Shown here one piece after another: positions 19,772 to 28,366 of a stretch of DNA of 64,000 nt. The stretch is from an uncultured Bartonella sp. GTDB lineage: Bacteria; Pseudomonadota; Alphaproteobacteria; Rhizobiales; Rhizobiaceae. A program made the position numbers and the translations under genes. Position 1 is the stretch's first letter. Every line of letters starts with the position of its first letter. The notes beneath the pieces are model-generated. The model was given only the letters and a program-made list of their open reading frames with translations, ran no database searches and had not been told where the DNA came from. The stretch covers positions 1,222,575 to 1,286,574 of the forward strand of contig NZ_CALYPR010000001.1 of assembly GCF_945277285.1 (NCBI RefSeq), read 5' to 3'.

Positions 19772-20755
19772 ATGATGAAATTTTCAACAAGGCTTATCGC
19801 CGGCGCAGTTTTTCTTCTGGCAATTGGTAGCTTTGCATGGGCGCAGACTGACGCTCTACAAAATACCGGCGAACGATTATTGCTGGCCGGTGAAAATGCT
19901 GTGACGGCTGGCGAGAACTCTCTCAAAGCGGGCAGAGCTGCGTTGCAAACGACCACTGCAGAAACTATACATGGGGCCGCCTCGGCAATAAATGCAACCG
20001 GAGAGGCTGCCAATCATGTTATGGCGTCAATTCCCCATGATTTGTCACCGATAGGCATGTTTTTGAACGCCGATTGGGTGGTTAAAACCGTCATGGTCGG
20101 TCTGGCTCTTGCTTCGGTTGCAACATGGGTCATCTTCATTGTCAAATTCATTGAAGTATCGGCCGTAAAACGGCGTGCAAGAGCAACTTTGCGGGCAGTT
20201 ATTCACGCTGAAAGCCTTTCCGACCTTTCCTTGACAGTTAAGAATGATAAAGGCGTCGGACCAGTTCTGGTCAAGGCTGCGCAAGACGAAGTACAAGCTT
20301 CTGTTGCGGCAATTGATCTGGCAGGAACTGCAGGTTTGAAAGAAAGATTAAGCTCGGTTCTTTCGCGCATTGTTTCCGCTGCCGGTCGCCAGGTCTCGTT
20401 CGGTACGGGTGTTCTTGCAACAATTGGCGCAATTGGTCCATTTGTCGGGCTTTTTGGAACGGTGTGGGGAATTATGAATTCCTTTATCGGAATTTCACAG
20501 GCACAGACCACCAATCTTGCAGTGGTTGCCCCGGGCATTGCAGAAGCTCTTCTTGCAACCGCAATTGGCCTTGTTGCGGCTGTTCCCGCTGTTATTATTT
20601 ACAATGTGTTTGCCCGGTTAATTACCGGTTATCGGCAACAACTGGTGGATGTGTCGGCTGGAATTGAAAGGCTTGTGAGCCGTGATCTTGATTTCCGCAA
20701 GGTAAAACGCCAAGCAGCTTCAACGCACCCCAATTTATCGATTGCTGCGGAGTAG
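19772..20755 (+). CDS. exbB: TonB-system biopolymer transport protein ExbB
   Basis: ExbB forms the proton channel that powers TonB-dependent uptake of iron chelates and haem. The 327 residues show an N-terminal signal sequence (to about residue 25, FAWAQ) and a periplasmic alanine-rich extension characteristic of alphaproteobacterial ExbB. Three membrane helices follow (about 103-128, 205-235 and 255-285), with GLFGTVWGIMNSFIGIS and VVAPGIAEALLATAIGL. It is followed 6 bases later by exbD. No tonB gene is adjacent. A RirA-like box is upstream. Confidence 0.93.
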   Translation: MMKFSTRLIAGAVFLLAIGSFAWAQTDALQNTGERLLLAGENAVTAGENSLKAGRAALQTTTAETIHGAASAINATGEAANHVMASIPHDLSPIGMFLNADWVVKTVMVGLALASVATWVIFIVKFIEVSAVKRRARATLRAVIHAESLSDLSLTVKNDKGVGPVLVKAAQDEVQASVAAIDLAGTAGLKERLSSVLSRIVSAAGRQVSFGTGVLATIGAIGPFVGLFGTVWGIMNSFIGISQAQTTNLAVVAPGIAEALLATAIGLVAAVPAVIIYNVFARLITGYRQQLVDVSAGIERLVSRDLDFRKVKRQAASTHPNLSIAAE

Positions 20756-20761
20756 GATAAA

Positions 20762-21193
20762 ATGGCTGCGAAGCTTACCGACCTTGATAATGATGAACTG
20801 GATGTCGCCCATGACATCAATGTTACTCCCTTTATTGATGTCATTTTGGTGTTGCTGATTATCTTTATGGTTGCGGCACCTTTGGCTACAAGCGATATAC
20901 CGGTGCAACTGCCGACATCGGCGACACCAGCACAGCCAAAGCCAGACAAGCCGGTCTATATCACCTTGCAAAAAGATCAGTCACTTTATGTGGGAGACGA
21001 GAAATCGTCCATAGAAAATCTGAAAACAACTTTGGACCGTCTGACAGCCAATAATAGACAGGAAAAAATCTTTATTCGCGGTGACGAGGGAGTTGAATAT
21101 AGTGGTATTATGACACTTCTCAATGAGCTCAGAGCTGCTGGCTACACGAAAATCGGCCTTGTTGGTCTGGAAAAAGCACCGGCTGTGAAATAG
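20762..21193 (+). CDS. exbD: TonB-system biopolymer transport protein ExbD
   Basis: ExbD is the partner of ExbB. This 143-residue protein has a short cytoplasmic tail and one membrane helix carrying the essential aspartate (D26 in TPFIDVILVLLIIFMVA). The periplasmic domain ends in the IFIRGDEGVEYSGIMTLLNELRAAGY region. It sits 6 bases after exbB with GGAGTAGGATAA before its ATG. It resembles TolR at 5927, but the exbB context and the shorter tail identify it as ExbD. Confidence 0.93.
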   Translation: MAAKLTDLDNDELDVAHDINVTPFIDVILVLLIIFMVAAPLATSDIPVQLPTSATPAQPKPDKPVYITLQKDQSLYVGDEKSSIENLKTTLDRLTANNRQEKIFIRGDEGVEYSGIMTLLNELRAAGYTKIGLVGLEKAPAVK

Positions 21194-21366
21194 AACGGCT
21201 GTTGCTTTTTGTCTCGTTTTTAAAATTCCGTTATCTAAGGGCATTATCAAAAACAGGTTGGGAATTCTTCAAAAGAACTGTGATCGAGTTTTATTGATAG
21301 TTGGTTGGACAAGTTCCATTTTCCGGCTATAAAACCGGCATGGTTTAAAATGGAGTTCAATCTATT

Positions 21367-22281
21367 ATGCCGCGCAACAAGAAATTTGAAGGAGATATGA
21401 CCGACGTTGGTCATATGCGCACAGCTCCTTTTGTCCGGCTCCCCGATATCAGCACATTATTCGGGGAGCGGAGCAAACGTTTTGAAGAGCTCGCACCGAC
21501 GAGTCCGGTCAAAGATTATATCGACTTTATGAAAGAATTTACCGCTTCACAGCAATTTGTCTGTAACGAGTTTGCCGGTGCACCTATTCCCACAGGCGAC
21601 CAGAATCAGGCTCAGACTTTTGCTATGCCGCCGGTTGACCGGCAAACAGTGATATCGGCACCGGTTTTTGATGAAATAGCCGATAGCTTTTTTAGAATTC
21701 TCGGAAAAAAAAAGCTGAAAGGCTCAAGTCTTGTGACACTCGAAGATACGCGGGCCAACAAGGCAGAATGGAGAAATTGGGCATCCAATATTATTGCCCA
21801 CAAATTGCCGCAAGAAAATTTGGCTCAACATATTTATGTGACAGGTGCCTTGCAGATTATTCTGACTTTGGCAGCTTCCAAGCTTGATGCCAAAAAATTG
21901 AAACCGATTGAAGGTAATCTTTGCCCCTGTTGCGGGGGTACTCATTCGGCTTCAATGATTGTTGGTTGGCCTTCTTCTGAAGGGATAAGGTTTTGTTCAT
22001 GCCTTTATTGCGGAGCAATGTGGCGCTATGTGCGCATTAAATGTACATTTTGTGAAGAAACCAAAGGCATCAGCTTTCGCGAGATCGACGGAGGCCCGGG
22101 AACAATTCTTGCCGAAACATGTGATACGTGCAAGCGTTATTGCAAACAGATGAATCATCAAAAAGACAGTCATTTTGACGTGTTTGCCGATGATATAGGT
22201 TCACTTGCACTTGATCTTCTAATGAAGGAGGATCACGTCTTTAAAAGAGGTGCGTTCAATCCATTTCTGGCGGGTTATTGA
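21367..22281 (+). CDS. fdhE: formate dehydrogenase accessory protein FdhE
   Basis: FdhE is needed for maturation of respiratory formate dehydrogenases and interacts with the catalytic subunit. The 304-residue protein has a helical N-terminal half and a C-terminal zinc/iron-ribbon region (about residues 183-265) with four CxxC pairs: CPCC, CLYC, CTFC and CDTC. This is the family signature. It starts the island fdhE-selA-selB, and its TGA overlaps the selA ATG (4 bases). This supports joint expression of FDH maturation and selenocysteine insertion. Confidence 0.93.
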   Translation: MPRNKKFEGDMTDVGHMRTAPFVRLPDISTLFGERSKRFEELAPTSPVKDYIDFMKEFTASQQFVCNEFAGAPIPTGDQNQAQTFAMPPVDRQTVISAPVFDEIADSFFRILGKKKLKGSSLVTLEDTRANKAEWRNWASNIIAHKLPQENLAQHIYVTGALQIILTLAASKLDAKKLKPIEGNLCPCCGGTHSASMIVGWPSSEGIRFCSCLYCGAMWRYVRIKCTFCEETKGISFREIDGGPGTILAETCDTCKRYCKQMNHQKDSHFDVFADDIGSLALDLLMKEDHVFKRGAFNPFLAGY

Positions 22282-23663
22282 TGGTTGCAGATTTTTCTCT
22301 TCTACCTTCGGTCAATGTTATTCTTGCCGAGAATGCGGCAAGAGAAGCGGAAGCCAAATTCGGGCATAGTGCAACGGTTGATGCAATACGGGCTGCACTT
22401 GCCGATGAACGGATACTGATTAAAGCTGGTCGCACACCCCGCAACAGCAATGTTCTGGCAATGATGGCACTTGAGCGGCTAGAGGCTGATGCGGTGTCAA
22501 CGATGCGTGCAGTGTTCAATTTGACGGGCACCATATTGCACACCAATTTTGGCCGCGCGCAATTGCCAGAAATGGCGATCGCTATGGCTGTCACTGCAAT
22601 GCGCAGTGCGGTTTCGCTTGAATATGACCTTGAAAATGGCACACGCGGCGAGCGTGACGACCATCTACGCGGTTTGATTTGTGAGCTTACCGGGGCAGAA
22701 GACGCAACCATTGTCAACAACAATGCCGCAGCTGTTTTACTTGTGTTGAACACGCTTGCCGGTAAGGCCGGCGAAAGCATTATTTCGCGTGGCGAACTGA
22801 TCGAGATCGGTGGCGCTTTCCGTATGCCGGATATTATGGAAAGCGCTGGCTGCAAGCTAGTCGAAGTGGGAACAACCAACCGTACCCACATTGGCGACTA
22901 TGAAAAGGCAATTGGTGAGGCAACAGCACTCATTTTGAAAGTCCACACCTCGAACTACCGGATCGAGGGGTTTTCAAAATCGGTTACCACAAAAGAACTG
23001 GCATTGATTGCCGAAGCCCACGCGATTCCGCTTATAGAAGATCTCGGATCTGGAACGCTTGTCAACCTGGAAGCTTTTGGCCTTCCTTACGAGCCGACGG
23101 TGCAGGATGTTGTCAGATCGGGTGCTGATATTGTGACTTTTTCCGGGGACAAGCTTTTGGGGGGTGTGCAAGCCGGTTTCATTATCGGTAAAGCAAAGTT
23201 CATTGCCAAAATCAATAAAAACCCGATGAAACGGTCTTTGCGGGTCGACAAGGTACGATTGGCAGCACTTGAAACTGTTTTGCGGCTTTATCGTAACGAG
23301 GAAAAACGTGATCAGGCAATTCCGACATTGCGTTATCTTGCACGCAGCCAGAGCGATATTGCCCATCAGGCTGCCGATTTATGCAGCAAAATAAGCGAGT
23401 TGTTTCAGCCAAATTATCGTGTTGAAATTTGCCCATGCTATAGTCAGGTGGGGTCGGGTGCTGTGCCAATGGAAACCTTGCCGAGCTATGGCATTTCCAT
23501 TACCGCGATTGACCCTGCCGATTCGTTGACGGCGTTAGCTTTTCGTTTGCGTCAGCTACCGAGGCCTGTTATCGGGCGTATACATGAAAACCGCCTGATA
23601 TTTGATTTGCGCTGCCTCGATGATAATGACGGTTTTGTTAGAAACCTCGATTGTTTATCATGA
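22278..23663 (+). CDS. selA: L-seryl-tRNA(Sec) selenium transferase SelA
   Basis: SelA is a PLP enzyme that converts seryl-tRNA(Sec) to selenocysteyl-tRNA(Sec) using selenophosphate. The 461 residues match the usual length. The PLP-binding lysine lies in FSGDKLLGGVQAG (K292). Other family segments include NLTGTILHTNFGRAQLP, NNNAAAVLLVLNTLA and EVGTTNRTHIGDYE. It overlaps fdhE upstream and selB downstream by 4 bases each (ATGA type), so fdhE-selA-selB are translationally coupled. Confidence 0.97.
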   Translation: MMVADFSLLPSVNVILAENAAREAEAKFGHSATVDAIRAALADERILIKAGRTPRNSNVLAMMALERLEADAVSTMRAVFNLTGTILHTNFGRAQLPEMAIAMAVTAMRSAVSLEYDLENGTRGERDDHLRGLICELTGAEDATIVNNNAAAVLLVLNTLAGKAGESIISRGELIEIGGAFRMPDIMESAGCKLVEVGTTNRTHIGDYEKAIGEATALILKVHTSNYRIEGFSKSVTTKELALIAEAHAIPLIEDLGSGTLVNLEAFGLPYEPTVQDVVRSGADIVTFSGDKLLGGVQAGFIIGKAKFIAKINKNPMKRSLRVDKVRLAALETVLRLYRNEEKRDQAIPTLRYLARSQSDIAHQAADLCSKISELFQPNYRVEICPCYSQVGSGAVPMETLPSYGISITAIDPADSLTALAFRLRQLPRPVIGRIHENRLIFDLRCLDDNDGFVRNLDCLS

Positions 23664-25588
23664 TTATTGGTACCGCTGGTCATATTGACCATGGAAAAAC
23701 CGCGCTTGTCAAAGCGCTCACCGGAATTGATACAGATCGTCTGCCGCAGGAAAAACAGCGTGGCATTACAATTGAACTCGGTTTTGCCTATAAGACGTTA
23801 AAAAACGGTGAGCGCATTGGTTTTGTCGATGTGCCGGGGCATGAAAAGCTCATTCACACAATGCTTACCGGCGCGGGAAGCATTGATTATGCCATATTGG
23901 TTGTTGCTGCCGATGATGGCATCATGCCGCAAACGCGCGAACATTTTGAAATATTGAAATTGCTCGGTCTTAAACACGGGCTTGTTGCCATTACACGGAT
24001 TGATCTTGTCGATAAGCAACGTGTTGATGCACTGGAAGTGGAATTGCGCGAATTTCTCAAAGGCTCTTTTCTAGAAAACGCTCCGCTATTTCCGGTTTCT
24101 TCCCTAACCGGTGAAGGGATACCAGCACTTCGCAAAGAAATAGAAAAAACGGCCGAAAATTTGGAAAAGCGTGTTTCTCATGGTCGTTTTCGCCACGCAA
24201 TTGATCGCTGTTTTGTACTTTCTGGAGCCGGAACGGTTGTGACTGGTACTGTGCTTTCGGGCGAAGCTTCCACTAATGCGACGATGATTATCGCGCCTCA
24301 TCACATGACAGCACGCTTGCGTTCAATCCACGTTCAGGATGAAGTTGCCGATAAGGCACAAACCGGAGATCGTGCCGCTCTCAACATCGTTGGCGAAAAC
24401 ATCAATAAAGAGACCGTCAAACGCGGGATGATGGTAATAGATCCTTTTCTTGACAAACCCACACAACGTTTTGATGTGCGCTTGAGAGTTCTGGCAACGG
24501 AGCCGAAGCCTCTGAAACAATGGTTTCCGGTTCATCTTCATCATGGCTCGTTAGAGACAAATGCCCGCCTTGTCTTTCTGTCGCAAGATAATATGAAAGC
24601 TGGCGAGACTGCCTACGTGCAGATCATATCAGGTAAACCACTCATTGCGGCAACAGGCGACCATTTTATCATTCGTGATACATCGGCAAGCCGCACAATA
24701 GGCGGCGGTATAATCATTGATCCTGATGCACCCGACCGGCATCGCCGTAGCCCGGAACGCTTCAAGTTTCTCCAAGCTATGGAAAAAAGCGACGCCTATC
24801 AGGCCTTGTTGGCACTGTTGGCAATGCCGCCTTACGGGGTCGACTGGGTTTCCTTTTGTCGTTCGCGCAATCTTTCTGACAATGAAGCAACCGCTCTCCT
24901 TTCCAAGGGTAATTTTGTCATTTTGGAAAATGGCCAACAGCGTTTTGTAATGGAAAGGCGTCAAGAGCAATGTTTACAACAATCCATTGTCGACTATCTT
25001 CATAAGTTCCATGATAGCGAGCCGGATCTTTTCGGCGTTGGTCTCGAAAAATTGCGGCGGGATATTGCACCTGAAATTAGCGCACCGTTTTTTCGGAACT
25101 TGCTGCAAAGAGAAGTTGATAAAGACAACCTCAAGATTCGTGGTGCATGGGTTGGGCTTGCCGGACACGAAGCCAAATTATCACCACAGGATGAAGTCCT
25201 ATGGCAACGTGTTTATCACATTCTTAAAGGCGAGAATCGTTTTCGTCCGCCACGTACGCGTGATTTTGCCCAAGAGTTTTCCGTCGAAGAACCCCATATG
25301 CGACAAATATTGAAAGCTTGCGCACGCATGGGAAGGGTTTACGAAGTGGCGCAAGACTATTTTTTCCCGCGCGAAGTGCTTGCCGAAATAATTGCCATCA
25401 TGCGTGACATTGCCGCAAACAAAGAAAAGCATGAGTTTGTTGCTGCTGATTTGCGCGACCGCTTAAATAACGGGCGTAAGGTTGCTATTTTGCTGCTCGA
25501 ATTTTTTGATCGTCATGGGGTTACTATCCGTAAAGGCGACATAAGGCGGCTCAATTCCCATCGGCTTGATCTGTTTGCCGACAGTTAG
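23660..25588 (+). CDS. selB: selenocysteine-specific elongation factor SelB
   Basis: SelB delivers Sec-tRNA to UGA codons followed by a SECIS hairpin. The 642-residue protein has an EF-Tu-like GTPase domain with G1 GHIDHGKT (7-14), G3 DVPGH (57-61) and a G4 that reads TRID (112-115) instead of NKxD/TKxD. Beta-barrel domains and C-terminal winged helices (about 380-642) follow; the winged helices bind the SECIS RNA. The ATG at 23660 overlaps the selA stop and directly opens the conserved [14 protein letters not shown]. tRNA-Sec follows 37 bases after its stop. Confidence 0.97.
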   Translation: MIIGTAGHIDHGKTALVKALTGIDTDRLPQEKQRGITIELGFAYKTLKNGERIGFVDVPGHEKLIHTMLTGAGSIDYAILVVAADDGIMPQTREHFEILKLLGLKHGLVAITRIDLVDKQRVDALEVELREFLKGSFLENAPLFPVSSLTGEGIPALRKEIEKTAENLEKRVSHGRFRHAIDRCFVLSGAGTVVTGTVLSGEASTNATMIIAPHHMTARLRSIHVQDEVADKAQTGDRAALNIVGENINKETVKRGMMVIDPFLDKPTQRFDVRLRVLATEPKPLKQWFPVHLHHGSLETNARLVFLSQDNMKAGETAYVQIISGKPLIAATGDHFIIRDTSASRTIGGGIIIDPDAPDRHRRSPERFKFLQAMEKSDAYQALLALLAMPPYGVDWVSFCRSRNLSDNEATALLSKGNFVILENGQQRFVMERRQEQCLQQSIVDYLHKFHDSEPDLFGVGLEKLRRDIAPEISAPFFRNLLQREVDKDNLKIRGAWVGLAGHEAKLSPQDEVLWQRVYHILKGENRFRPPRTRDFAQEFSVEEPHMRQILKACARMGRVYEVAQDYFFPREVLAEIIAIMRDIAANKEKHEFVAADLRDRLNNGRKVAILLLEFFDRHGVTIRKGDIRRLNSHRLDLFADS

Positions 25589-25625
25589 ACTTGCAGTTTT
25601 CATTTAAAAGCCGCATAAGAAAGCC

Positions 25626-25721
25626 GGAAGGGCTTTCCATCCGGTGATGGATGCGGCCTTCAAAGCCGTAAGGGGCCGTGAGACGGTCTTTCATGGGTTC
25701 GACTCCCATGCTCTTCCGCCA
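25626..25721 (+). tRNA. selC: tRNA-Sec (anticodon UCA)
   Basis: A 96-base tRNA with bacterial Sec features. It has an 8-bp acceptor stem GGAAGGGC (25626-25633) / GCTCTTCC (25710-25717), discriminator G and encoded CCA (25719-25721). The D stem has 6 bp, TCCATC/GATGGA, with a tight CGGT loop (25636-25651). The anticodon stem GCGGC/GCCGT holds loop CTTCAAA with TCA at 25660-25662. A long variable arm follows, and then the T arm ATGGG-TTCGACT-CCCAT (25693-25709). It directly follows selB, completing a selA-selB-selC cluster. Confidence 0.96.
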
Positions 25722-25880
25722 TTAGGTGGTTGGGAAAAAAGCTCAAAACTTGGTTTTTTACAAAATAGTTAGTCAACTAATAAATAATAAAAACAAAATC
25801 ACTATTGGAAACAAAAGTTGCTTTATTTGAGTGATGCTATAGCCGGCCTTTAAAATAACAGAATTACAAAGCTGAGGAAA

Positions 25881-25910
25881 AACAAAAAAGACGGGTGCCT
25901 GCCCGTCTTT
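25881..25910 (-). terminator. terminator of the DUF4167 gene
   Basis: AAAGACGGG (25887-25895) pairs with CCCGTCTTT (25902-25910). Read on the minus strand it is followed by TTTTTTG. It lies 24 bases after the stop of the 25934-26596 gene. Confidence 0.75.
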
Positions 25911-25933
25911 ATCTATTTCAGCCGATAAAAATA

Positions 25934-26596
25934 TCAGGCTTCTTCCGCTTTTACCACTTTTGGTTTTGTTGTGCGGCGGCGGCGAGGTTTCTTTTCCACG
26001 GCTTCTTCTGTAGCAACCGGTTCTTCGGTTTTTACATCAGACGTTTCAGCTTCTTTAAGATGCTCTTCTGTTACCTCGGCTTTGTCGCTATCGTCTTCGA
26101 TAGCCGGAGCACTGCGACGACGTGGCACACGCCGCGGTTTTTTGGGTTCAACAATTTTTTCTACATTGCCAACATTATCAGCAAGGGCAACTTCGGCAGG
26201 CACCCCTTGAATATCCGGTTGAGGGCCACTACCGGCTGCTTCATGGTCTTCATTCATTTCGAGAGAGGCAATCGGAGAATTGTCATCTTCCTCATCATCA
26301 AGAAATTCATCACGTTGTACCGGCTGAGGCATTTGTGCCTGGGCAGCCAGAATGATTCGAACATAGTGTTCGGCATGCTGAAGGTAATTTTCAGCCATAA
26401 CCCGGTCGCCGGTAGCTTGGGCATCGCGTGCTAAGGCGGTATATTTATCTGCTATATGTTGTGCATTACCACGAATTTTTACATCTGGCCCATTGCTTTC
26501 ATAATTGCGTGAAAGCGGGTTTGGACCGCGCCGATTGTTGTTATTATTATTGTTATTGTTGCGTCCACGGATGCGCCTGTTTTGTTGTGGCCTCAT
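25934..26596 (-). CDS. DUF4167 domain protein, putative RNA-associated
   Basis: A 220-residue protein with a basic N-terminus (MRPQQNRRIRGR), a tract of nine asparagines (residues 13-21), and the conserved DUF4167 helical region NPLSRNYESNGPDVKIRG followed by YLQHAEHYVRI. The rest is acidic and ends in Arg/Lys clusters (KKPRRVPRRR, EKKPRRRRTTK). DUF4167 is widespread in alphaproteobacteria with unknown role; the basic tails suggest nucleic acid contact, which is inference. It separates selB/selC from selD and is probably not part of the selenium system. Confidence 0.82.
   Translation of the reverse strand: MRPQQNRRIRGRNNNNNNNNNRRGPNPLSRNYESNGPDVKIRGNAQHIADKYTALARDAQATGDRVMAENYLQHAEHYVRIILAAQAQMPQPVQRDEFLDDEEDDNSPIASLEMNEDHEAAGSGPQPDIQGVPAEVALADNVGNVEKIVEPKKPRRVPRRRSAPAIEDDSDKAEVTEEHLKEAETSDVKTEEPVATEEAVEKKPRRRRTTKPKVVKAEEA
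26534..26560 (-). repeat. AAC/AAT trinucleotide run encoding poly-Asn
   Basis: Nine consecutive asparagine codons (a mix of AAC and AAT on the minus strand) inside the DUF4167 gene. Such a run may vary in length between strains. Confidence 0.85.
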
Positions 26597-26984
26597 AATG
26601 ATCTCTTTAAAGAATATGTTTTATCTGTTTTTATTCAGCTGATTTTCAGACAAGAATATAAAGGCTTACACGCCAATACCCATTTTTGATTATGCTTGTT
26701 GAAAAGTCATCAAGCTCGAACCAATTTTTTGAAAATCCCATAAAGCCAGTGGAAACGTCTCCAACAGCTATGTTCCACGACAATTTTTCTGATGAGGCGG
26801 AAATTAGCGTTGTTCGACTGAATTGCCAAGCATTTTTTTCAAAAAATCAACATTATAATAGAATGAAAGGCAAAAAACTTTGTAAAAGGTGGTGATATAG
26901 TCACATAAAAGCCTGTTTAGGCAGATATTCAGTTGTCCAAAATCTGCCTGAATAGTTTTCAAAAAGATGGATAAACCTGTCGAA
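26597..26984. other. intergenic region between selD and the DUF4167 gene
   Basis: About 390 AT-rich bases. A 69-codon frame on the plus strand (26686-26895) has no ribosome binding site or recognisable family and is not annotated. The promoter of the DUF4167 gene should lie near 26600-26700. Confidence 0.45.
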
Positions 26985-28028
26985 TCACTCTTCAATAACA
27001 ACTTGCGGGCTTCCTGTCCGCACTTCGCCAATAATGGTAGAAAGTGGATAACCTTGGCTTTTGGCGTAAGTCACAAGGGATTGGGCTTTTTGTGGTGAAA
27101 TTGATACGAGAAGCCCGCCCGAGGTTTGCGGATCGGTCAATAGCAAGCGTTTATAGTCCGGAAAATCTTTCGGCAATGCAATATGGTTGCCATAGCTATC
27201 CCAATTGCGGCGCGAAGCACCAGTAAAACAGCCGTCTTTTGCCAGCGCTTCGGCTTGTTTCAAAAACGGTATTTTGGAATAGTCGATAACAATTTCAACG
27301 TTTGAACCTTGAGCCATTTCAAGGCTGTGGCCAAGAATGCCAAAACCGGTAACATCGGTTAAAGCATGGACGTCTTCATCGTTTCCAAGTTCGGTACCGA
27401 TTTTATTGAGGAGTGTCATTGACGTAATCATCTCTTGATAGGCTTCATTTGAGAGCTTGCCGGTTTTGAAAGCATGCGAGTAGACGCCGACGCCAATTCC
27501 TTTCATTAGGACAAGTTTGTCGCCGACATTTGCGCTGGCATTCACCTTAATTTGGTTTTTGCCACAAATACCAATGACAGCCAAGCCATAGACCGGTTCG
27601 GGATTATCAATTGAATGCCCTCCGGCAACGGCTATACCGGCCTCATGAGCTTTTTCGCGCCCACCTTTCAAAATTTCGCCAACGATTGCCGGATCAATCT
27701 TGTCAACCGGCATACCCAGAATTGCCAGTGCCATAATGGGTTTGCCACCCATTGCATAGATATCGGAAATTGCATTGGTTGCCGCAATTTTTCCGAAAGT
27801 GGCAGGATCATCCACCATCGGCATAAAAAAATCTGTTGTTGCAATCACACAGGTTCCATCGTCAAGTTCGTAAACGGCTGCATCATCGCTTGTTTCGGTG
27901 CCAACCAATAAATGTTTGAACGGGCCATATTCCGGCTGGTTTTTAAGCATTTTCTGCAAAACAGAGGGTGCAATTTTGCAACCGCATCCCCCGCCGTGGG
28001 CAAGACTTGTCAAACGGAAGGGTGTCAT
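26985..28028 (-). CDS. selD: selenide, water dikinase SelD (selenophosphate synthetase)
   Basis: SelD makes selenophosphate, the selenium donor for SelA, from selenide and ATP. The 347-residue protein starts [18 protein letters not shown]; Cys15 and Lys18 correspond to the essential Cys17 and Lys20 of E. coli SelD. The ATP/metal motifs [22 protein letters not shown] and [10 protein letters not shown] are present. It is transcribed away from the formate dehydrogenase genes; its start is 338 bases from that of the first fdoG, so the two share a divergent promoter region. Confidence 0.97.
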   Translation of the reverse strand: MTPFRLTSLAHGGGCGCKIAPSVLQKMLKNQPEYGPFKHLLVGTETSDDAAVYELDDGTCVIATTDFFMPMVDDPATFGKIAATNAISDIYAMGGKPIMALAILGMPVDKIDPAIVGEILKGGREKAHEAGIAVAGGHSIDNPEPVYGLAVIGICGKNQIKVNASANVGDKLVLMKGIGVGVYSHAFKTGKLSNEAYQEMITSMTLLNKIGTELGNDEDVHALTDVTGFGILGHSLEMAQGSNVEIVIDYSKIPFLKQAEALAKDGCFTGASRRNWDSYGNHIALPKDFPDYKRLLLTDPQTSGGLLVSISPQKAQSLVTYAKSQGYPLSTIIGEVRTGSPQVVIEE

Positions 28029-28366
28029 GGAAGTGTCCTTTTTAAGCTATCCAATATAAAAATTGAATGTCAGTGTAGCGTTTATGACGCTTATGTGCAA
28101 CTTGAAGTGCTTAAAGTACCAGTTCAGAAATTGTGTTCAAACTAACGTGAATGTCATCTTCAAATACATTGTATTATGCGATTATGAAGTTCATATCACA
28201 CATTGTAGATGGCTCGTGAACCGATTAAGTTCGGTTTGAGGAAACAAGCTTTGTAACGAAAAAATTGTTCAGGCGTTTTGGCAATGTGATTAATTGCTTT
28301 ACAACGATTGTTGATTTAGAATTGCCAGCTTGTGGGATTATCGAAGAAATACAAGAGGAAAGCCGT
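28029..28366. other. divergent promoter region selD / fdoG(Sec)
   Basis: About 340 bases between the divergently transcribed selD and Sec-type fdoG. No gene is seen. A short dyad AACCG-N8-CGGTT occurs near 28219-28236. No clear FNR or Fur type box was recognised. Confidence 0.45.

Noticed and set aside
26686..26895. 69-codon plus-strand ORF between selD and the DUF4167 gene
   Set aside because: No ribosome binding site, no recognisable motif and AT-driven composition.
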